A stretch of 18,992 bases of DNA, taken from the NCBI GenBank assembly GCA_964648215.1, contig CAZYMF010000086.1, positions 1-18,992 on the forward strand, given 5' to 3'. The notes below the pieces were generated by a model that saw nothing but the letters and a program-made list of their open reading frames with translations, was not told the origin of the DNA and made no database searches. Origin of the DNA: CAZYMF01 sp964648215 (GTDB lineage: Bacteria; Desulfobacterota; Binatia; HRBIN30; JACQVA1). Positions 15,575 to 18,992 of the stretch are shown here, one piece after another; within the stretch, counting starts at the first letter, position 1; each line of letters opens with the position of its first letter. The translations under genes and the position numbers were made by a program.

Positions 15575-17058
15575 GACGCCGCCGGCGGCGAGACCGCGTA
15601 GACGCCGATCCGGCCGCAGCCAGGGGGGCCGGTGATGGTCGCGTCCAGGCGCAGCGAGCCGGGCAGCGCCCGCAGTAGCCGTCCCGCCCACGGCCCGTCG
15701 ACGGCGTCGACGAGGTAGTCGGCGCGCTGCCGCCGCAGGTAGGCGAGCAGCTCGGCCGGATCGAAGCGGGGGCCGTGACGCAGCAGGGGCCAGACGTCGG
15801 CGTTGATCAGGCCGCCGAGGTCGATGACGTGGCGCCCGCTGTGATAGCCGATGGCGCCGATGGGCTCGAGCGCCAGCCGCGCCGCCGGCGCCGTGTGCTC
15901 GGCGAGCCACTCGCCGGCCAGCGTCTTGGTACCCTCGCACGCCACCCAGGCGCGATAGCGGGGGAGGGCGCGGGCGGACAAGCCGACGAACACGAGCACG
16001 AGGAGGATGTACACCACGCGTCGCACCCGCGGCGGCATTCGCGTGTCGATTCCCACCAGCGCGACCGGAATCAGCCACGGGAACAGGTGCACGAAGTAGC
16101 GCAGCTTCACCAGCGGAAATTCCCACGCGTACGCGAGCGCCGCGAGCACGAACAGCAGCAGCGGCGCCCACAGACGCCGGCCGACCCGGGTCAGGCCGAG
16201 GGGCAGCAGGGCGAGCCAGAGAAGCAGCACGCGCGCCTGTCCCTGGGTGAAGATCGCGGCGACGCGCTCCAAGGCGTGCGCGGCCAGGTCGAAGCGCGCG
16301 GCGAGCGAGAGCCGGCCGAGGTCGCCGGCGCCGATGCCGTACCAGCCCGGCAGGAAGACGAGCAGCTTGCCGACGCGGGTGGGCGGCAGCGGCGAGCCGC
16401 CGACGCGGTAGCAGTACCACGCCCAGGGAAGGCCGCACAGCGCCATCGCGCCGGCGGCGAGCAGCGCGGCGCGCAGACGGTGCCGCCGCCTTGCCGCGGC
16501 GAGCACCGGTGCGAGCAGCACGTTGTCCGGTCGCACCAGCAAGGCGACGCCGGCGGCCAGCGCCGAGCGGAGCGGCGGGCGTGCGATCCAGGCGACCGCC
16601 AGCGCCACCACCAGCATGTTCAAGCCGACCTCCATGCCGCTGATCGCCTGGCAGACGAACACCGGCGACAGCGCCGCAAGAACGCCGGCGAGCACGGCGA
16701 CGGTGCGCCGGTGACCGTCCTCGGCCACCGTGATCACCAGGACGCCGAGAGCGGCGCCGAAGCAGCAGGCGCCGATGCTCTGGGCAAGTACGACCATGTC
16801 CGCGCCGGTCAGCCAGCGGGCGGCGGCGAGGACGAGAACCCAGAGGATGCTGGTGACGCCGGCGCTGGGATCGCCGGGGTTGAACGAGAGGCCGTGACCG
16901 CCGGCGAGGTTGCCGGCGTAGCGCAGGAAGGTGTAGGCGTCGTCGTCGATCAACCCGGAGGCGGAGGCAGCGAAAGCGAGCGCCACCCCGGTGCCGAGCA
17001 GGCCGACGATCAGTGCCCCGATTCGCGTGCGCGTCGTTTCTTTCCTCGCCGACTTCAT
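15559..17058 (-). CDS. GT-C type membrane glycosyltransferase
   Basis: A 499-residue polytopic inner-membrane protein with about ten hydrophobic segments. The first periplasmic loop has 'LIDDDAYTFLRYAGNLAGGH' (acidic cluster Asp38-Asp40) and then 'GLSFNPGDPSAGVTSILW'. These are typical of GT-C enzymes using polyprenyl-phosphate sugars, including the arabinofuranosyltransferase-like and ArnT-like groups; the acidic residues are the probable catalytic or metal site. A soluble C-terminal part follows the last TM near residue 350. The start is ATG 17058 with a GGGCGG run upstream; ATG 17073 (five residues longer) is also possible. It lies on the opposite strand to its neighbours, overlaps the polymerase 3' end by 16 bases and would add a sugar to the repeat unit or another envelope glycan. 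The donor is unknown. Confidence 0.87.
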   Translation of the reverse strand: MKSARKETTRTRIGALIVGLLGTGVALAFAASASGLIDDDAYTFLRYAGNLAGGHGLSFNPGDPSAGVTSILWVLVLAAARWLTGADMVVLAQSIGACCFGAALGVLVITVAEDGHRRTVAVLAGVLAALSPVFVCQAISGMEVGLNMLVVALAVAWIARPPLRSALAAGVALLVRPDNVLLAPVLAAARRRHRLRAALLAAGAMALCGLPWAWYCYRVGGSPLPPTRVGKLLVFLPGWYGIGAGDLGRLSLAARFDLAAHALERVAAIFTQGQARVLLLWLALLPLGLTRVGRRLWAPLLLFVLAALAYAWEFPLVKLRYFVHLFPWLIPVALVGIDTRMPPRVRRVVYILLVLVFVGLSARALPRYRAWVACEGTKTLAGEWLAEHTAPAARLALEPIGAIGYHSGRHVIDLGGLINADVWPLLRHGPRFDPAELLAYLRRQRADYLVDAVDGPWAGRLLRALPGSLRLDATITGPPGCGRIGVYAVSPPAASQEPK

Positions 17059-17082
17059 AAACCGCCCGTGCATCCGTATACT
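17054..17082 (+). promoter_or_regulatory. Candidate promoter for acyltransferase, possibly leaderless
   Basis: TATACT (17077-17082) is a good -10 box (five of six) and TTCATA (17054-17059), 17 bases upstream, is a four-of-six -35. Transcription would begin around 17089-17090, only two or three bases before the ATG at 17092, and there is no room for a Shine-Dalgarno. The -35 box overlaps the start codon of the divergent glycosyltransferase. Confidence 0.45.
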
Positions 17083-17091
17083 CACCCGCTC

Positions 17092-17700
17092 ATGGAAGGC
17101 CAGAGCACAGGGGTCACGGCCGCTTCCGCGCGGCGGGCTTTGGGCACCGCCGTCGACGTCGGCGTGTGCGCCTACGGCCGTTTGCTGCGCCGGCTCGAAG
17201 GCATGAACGGCGTCTGCCGGCTGCTCGCCTCCGCCCCCAAACGATCGATCGTTCCCTTGCTGCGCGCGTTCGGGGCCGAGATCGGGGCCGATGCGGACGT
17301 GGAGATGTTCCTGGTCGTTCACAACGCGGCCGTCGACTTCCGCAACCTGACCATCGGCTCCGGCTGTCACGTCGGCAAGCAGGCGTTCTTCGACCTGCGG
17401 GCGCCGATCGTGGTCGCCGACCGGGTCACCCTCTCGATGCGCGTGTTGCTGCTCACCCACATCGACGTCGGACGGAGCCCGCTGAGCGAGCGCTATCCGC
17501 CGCGGCAGGCGCCCGTGCGCATCGACAGCGGCGCCTATCTCGGCGCCGGGGCCACCGTGCTGCCCGGGGTGACGATCGGGGCCGAGGCCGTCGTCGCCGC
17601 CGGCGCGGTGGTCACGCGCGACGTTGCCCCCGGGGCGCGGGTCGGCGGTGTGCCGGCGGCGCCCCTGGCGGAAAGATCCGCTCGGCGCTCGGCCGTGTGA
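17092..17700 (+). CDS. Hexapeptide-repeat O-acyltransferase
   Basis: A 202-residue cytoplasmic left-handed beta-helix acyltransferase of the WbbJ/maltose O-acetyltransferase type. Residues 66-116 show hexapeptide turns ('IGADADVEMFLVVHNAAVDF', 'LTIGSGCHVGKQAFFDL', 'IVVADRVTLS'). The loop 'LLTHIDVG' contributes the probable catalytic His123. Later turns 'YLGAGATVLPGVTIGAEAVV' and 'GGVPAA' (185-190) complete the coil and the acetyl-CoA site. Residues 1-60 are a helical N-terminal extension. The start ATG 17092 has no Shine-Dalgarno in the 34-base gap to the divergent gene, consistent with a near-leaderless message. The flippase starts nine bases after its stop, so the two are co-transcribed. 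It likely acetylates a sugar of the repeat unit. Confidence 0.9.
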   Translation: MEGQSTGVTAASARRALGTAVDVGVCAYGRLLRRLEGMNGVCRLLASAPKRSIVPLLRAFGAEIGADADVEMFLVVHNAAVDFRNLTIGSGCHVGKQAFFDLRAPIVVADRVTLSMRVLLLTHIDVGRSPLSERYPPRQAPVRIDSGAYLGAGATVLPGVTIGAEAVVAAGAVVTRDVAPGARVGGVPAAPLAERSARRSAV

Positions 17701-17709
17701 GCCCGGGAA

Positions 17710-18992
17710 ATGTCGTCGCGACCGATGACCACGGGCAGCGCTGCGCTGCTCAACTTTGCCTCCCAGATCGTGGTCCTGGCTGCCGCCACCGGCACCGCCG
17801 TGCTGGTGGCGCGCCTGCTGGGCCCCGCCGGCAAGGGGGTGGTGTCGCTGGTCATGCTGAGCGCCTCGTTGGCGGTGACGTTCGGTGCCCTGGGCGTGCC
17901 GATGTACCATGGCTGCGTTGCCGGGCGCGGCGAGTTCTCGCGCGCCGAGCTGCGCGGCAACGCCCTCTTCTACGCGCTGACGGGCAGCGTGCTGATCGCC
18001 CTGATCGCGGTCTGCGCTCTGTGGACGGGGCGGCTGTCGGTCTCGGCGACGCAGTTGGGCTGGGTGTTGGCGGCGGTGCCCGCCGGCCTGGCGATGCGCA
18101 ACTTCGCCGGCATCTTTCAAGGCGAAGGTCGCTTCGGCGAGTACAACGCGTTGACCCTGGTGATGTGGTTGGTGATCTTGACGGGCACGGTGGTGCTCGG
18201 GCTCACCGTCGGCGGGTTGAAGTCCGTGCTGGCGGCGTGGTGGCTGGGCTACGTCGTGGCCGCCGGGCTCGGCTGGTGGATGCTGCGGGGCGGCGCGTTG
18301 CAACGGCCGAGCAAGGCTCTGCTGCGTGCCTCGCTCGAGTTCGGCCTCGCCGTCTGGTGCGTGCAGCTCGTCGGCGAGGCGAACTTGCGCTTCGACACCT
18401 ACGTTGCGGCCTTCGTCGGTGGTGCCGCGGGAGCGGGCTACTACTCGGTGGCCGTGAGCATCACCAACCTGCTTTTCTATCTGCCCGCGGCGATCGGCAC
18501 GGGGACGCTGCCGCGGATGGCGACGGAGACGCCCGAGGAGGCGGCGCGTCTGACCGGCATCGGCTGCCGCATCAGCTTGTGGAGCAGCGCCGTTCTGGCC
18601 CTGGGGGTGGCCTTCGCGGCGCGCCCGTTGATTCATTTTCTGTTCGGCGCGGCCTTCGATCCCGCCGTCGTGCCGCTGCTGCTCTTGCTTCCCGGGGTCG
18701 TCGTGTACGCGCTGGCGCACGTCACCACCAGCTACTTCTATGGCCAAGCAGAAAGGCCCATGCTAAACGGCCTCGTGGCTCTGATCTCGTTGGTGGTGGG
18801 CTTGGCGGCGAGCGCGATTCTCGCGCCGCGCTACGGCCTGGCGGGCGTGGCCACCGCGGTCAGCATCGGTCGCACCGTGGCCATCGCCGTCAACCTGTGG
18901 CTGTTCACGCGCCTGTCGCGCTGCCCGCTGATCGACACGCTGCTGCCGCGCCCGGGGGATCTCGCCGTCGTGCTGGCGCCGCTGCGGCGGCT
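17710..18992 (+). CDS. Wzx-like polysaccharide flippase, 3' end cut by window edge
   Basis: The frame starts at ATG 17710 and is open for 427 codons to the window end, so the C-terminus is missing. The visible part has about twelve hydrophobic segments without charged loops longer than 20-30 residues. It begins 'GSAALLNFASQIVVLAAATG' followed by 'VARLLGPAGKGVVSLVML', the standard opening of oligosaccharide flippases of the MOP superfamily (Polysacc_synt). The later 'YVAAFVGGAAGAGYYSVAV' (near residue 233) and 'FGAAFDPAVVPLLLLLPGVV' match the second half of that fold. It would translocate the undecaprenyl-linked repeat unit to the periplasm for the Wzy enzyme. The start has only a weak CGGGAA upstream; ATG 17725 is an alternative. 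Confidence 0.9.
   Translation, partial: MSSRPMTTGSAALLNFASQIVVLAAATGTAVLVARLLGPAGKGVVSLVMLSASLAVTFGALGVPMYHGCVAGRGEFSRAELRGNALFYALTGSVLIALIAVCALWTGRLSVSATQLGWVLAAVPAGLAMRNFAGIFQGEGRFGEYNALTLVMWLVILTGTVVLGLTVGGLKSVLAAWWLGYVVAAGLGWWMLRGGALQRPSKALLRASLEFGLAVWCVQLVGEANLRFDTYVAAFVGGAAGAGYYSVAVSITNLLFYLPAAIGTGTLPRMATETPEEAARLTGIGCRISLWSSAVLALGVAFAARPLIHFLFGAAFDPAVVPLLLLLPGVVVYALAHVTTSYFYGQAERPMLNGLVALISLVVGLAASAILAPRYGLAGVATAVSIGRTVAIAVNLWLFTRLSRCPLIDTLLPRPGDLAVVLAPLRR

Noticed and set aside
15775..17091. Plus-strand open frame leading into the acyltransferase
   Set aside because: It is antisense to the GT-C glycosyltransferase, and its sequence is low-complexity charged residues. The acyltransferase fold starts after ATG 17092.
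17074..18747. Long minus-strand open frame continuing the GT-C glycosyltransferase frame upstream (about 560 residues)
   Set aside because: It is antisense to the acyltransferase and flippase, rich in Arg, Gln, His and Gly without any domain; high GC keeps antisense frames open. Only the part from 17058 downwards is real.
1..18992. tRNA, rRNA, CRISPR array, insertion sequence or prophage
   Set aside because: No cloverleaf, rRNA-like stretch, regularly spaced repeats, transposase or integrase sequence was seen.

Overview
The window comes from a high-GC Gram-negative bacterium. An outer-membrane polysaccharide export lipoprotein and other lipoproteins show the Gram-negative envelope. The Gly-Asp-rich start of the first lipoprotein, an F420-type luciferase-like oxidoreductase and an archaeal/fungal-type aspartate-semialdehyde dehydrogenase fit a deltaproteobacterial-like lineage (Myxococcota, Binatota or similar). 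That placement is inference; no rRNA or marker gene is present.

Layout. (1) 1-482, minus: start of a secreted parallel beta-helix lipoprotein, cut by the window edge. (2) 836-4581, minus: a probable operon transcribed right to left, with aspartate-semialdehyde dehydrogenase, a GNAT acetyltransferase and a six-TM GAF-containing sensor histidine kinase. A strong imperfect palindrome and a 12-bp direct repeat lie before the kinase. (3) 4914-6887, plus: a DUF3024-like small protein, an LLM-class flavin oxidoreductase and a TIGR04283-type family 2 glycosyltransferase. (4) 7033-7596, plus: a single secreted carboxypeptidase-regulatory-like protein with a glycine-rich hydrophobic tail, closed by a near-perfect rho-independent terminator. 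(5) 7737-15574, plus: a tight exopolysaccharide operon of Wza-like export lipoprotein, Wzc-like co-polymerase/tyrosine kinase, UDP-HexNAc 6-dehydrogenase and a Wzy/O-antigen-ligase-like polymerase with a long TPR-like tail. The polymerase frame is broken at a run of nine T (13093-13101). (6) 15559-17058, minus: a GT-C membrane glycosyltransferase, overlapping the polymerase tail-to-tail. (7) 17092-18992, plus: a hexapeptide-repeat O-acyltransferase and a Wzx-like flippase that runs off the right edge.

Regions 5-7 form part of a Wzx/Wzy-dependent capsule or exopolysaccharide locus. The dehydrogenase would supply a uronic-acid amino sugar. The GT-C enzyme and acyltransferase would decorate the repeat unit, the flippase would move it across the inner membrane, Wzy would polymerise it, Wzc would control chain length through its tyrosine cluster, and Wza would export it. 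No priming glycosyltransferase, Wzb-type phosphatase or full set of cytoplasmic glycosyltransferases is visible; they may lie beyond the right edge.

I see no tRNA, rRNA, CRISPR array, insertion sequence or phage gene. The most interesting points are the T9 frameshift inside a conserved part of the polymerase, the structured leader of the histidine kinase, the very short divergent intergenic region at 17058-17092, and the unusual glycine-tailed secreted protein beside the operon.
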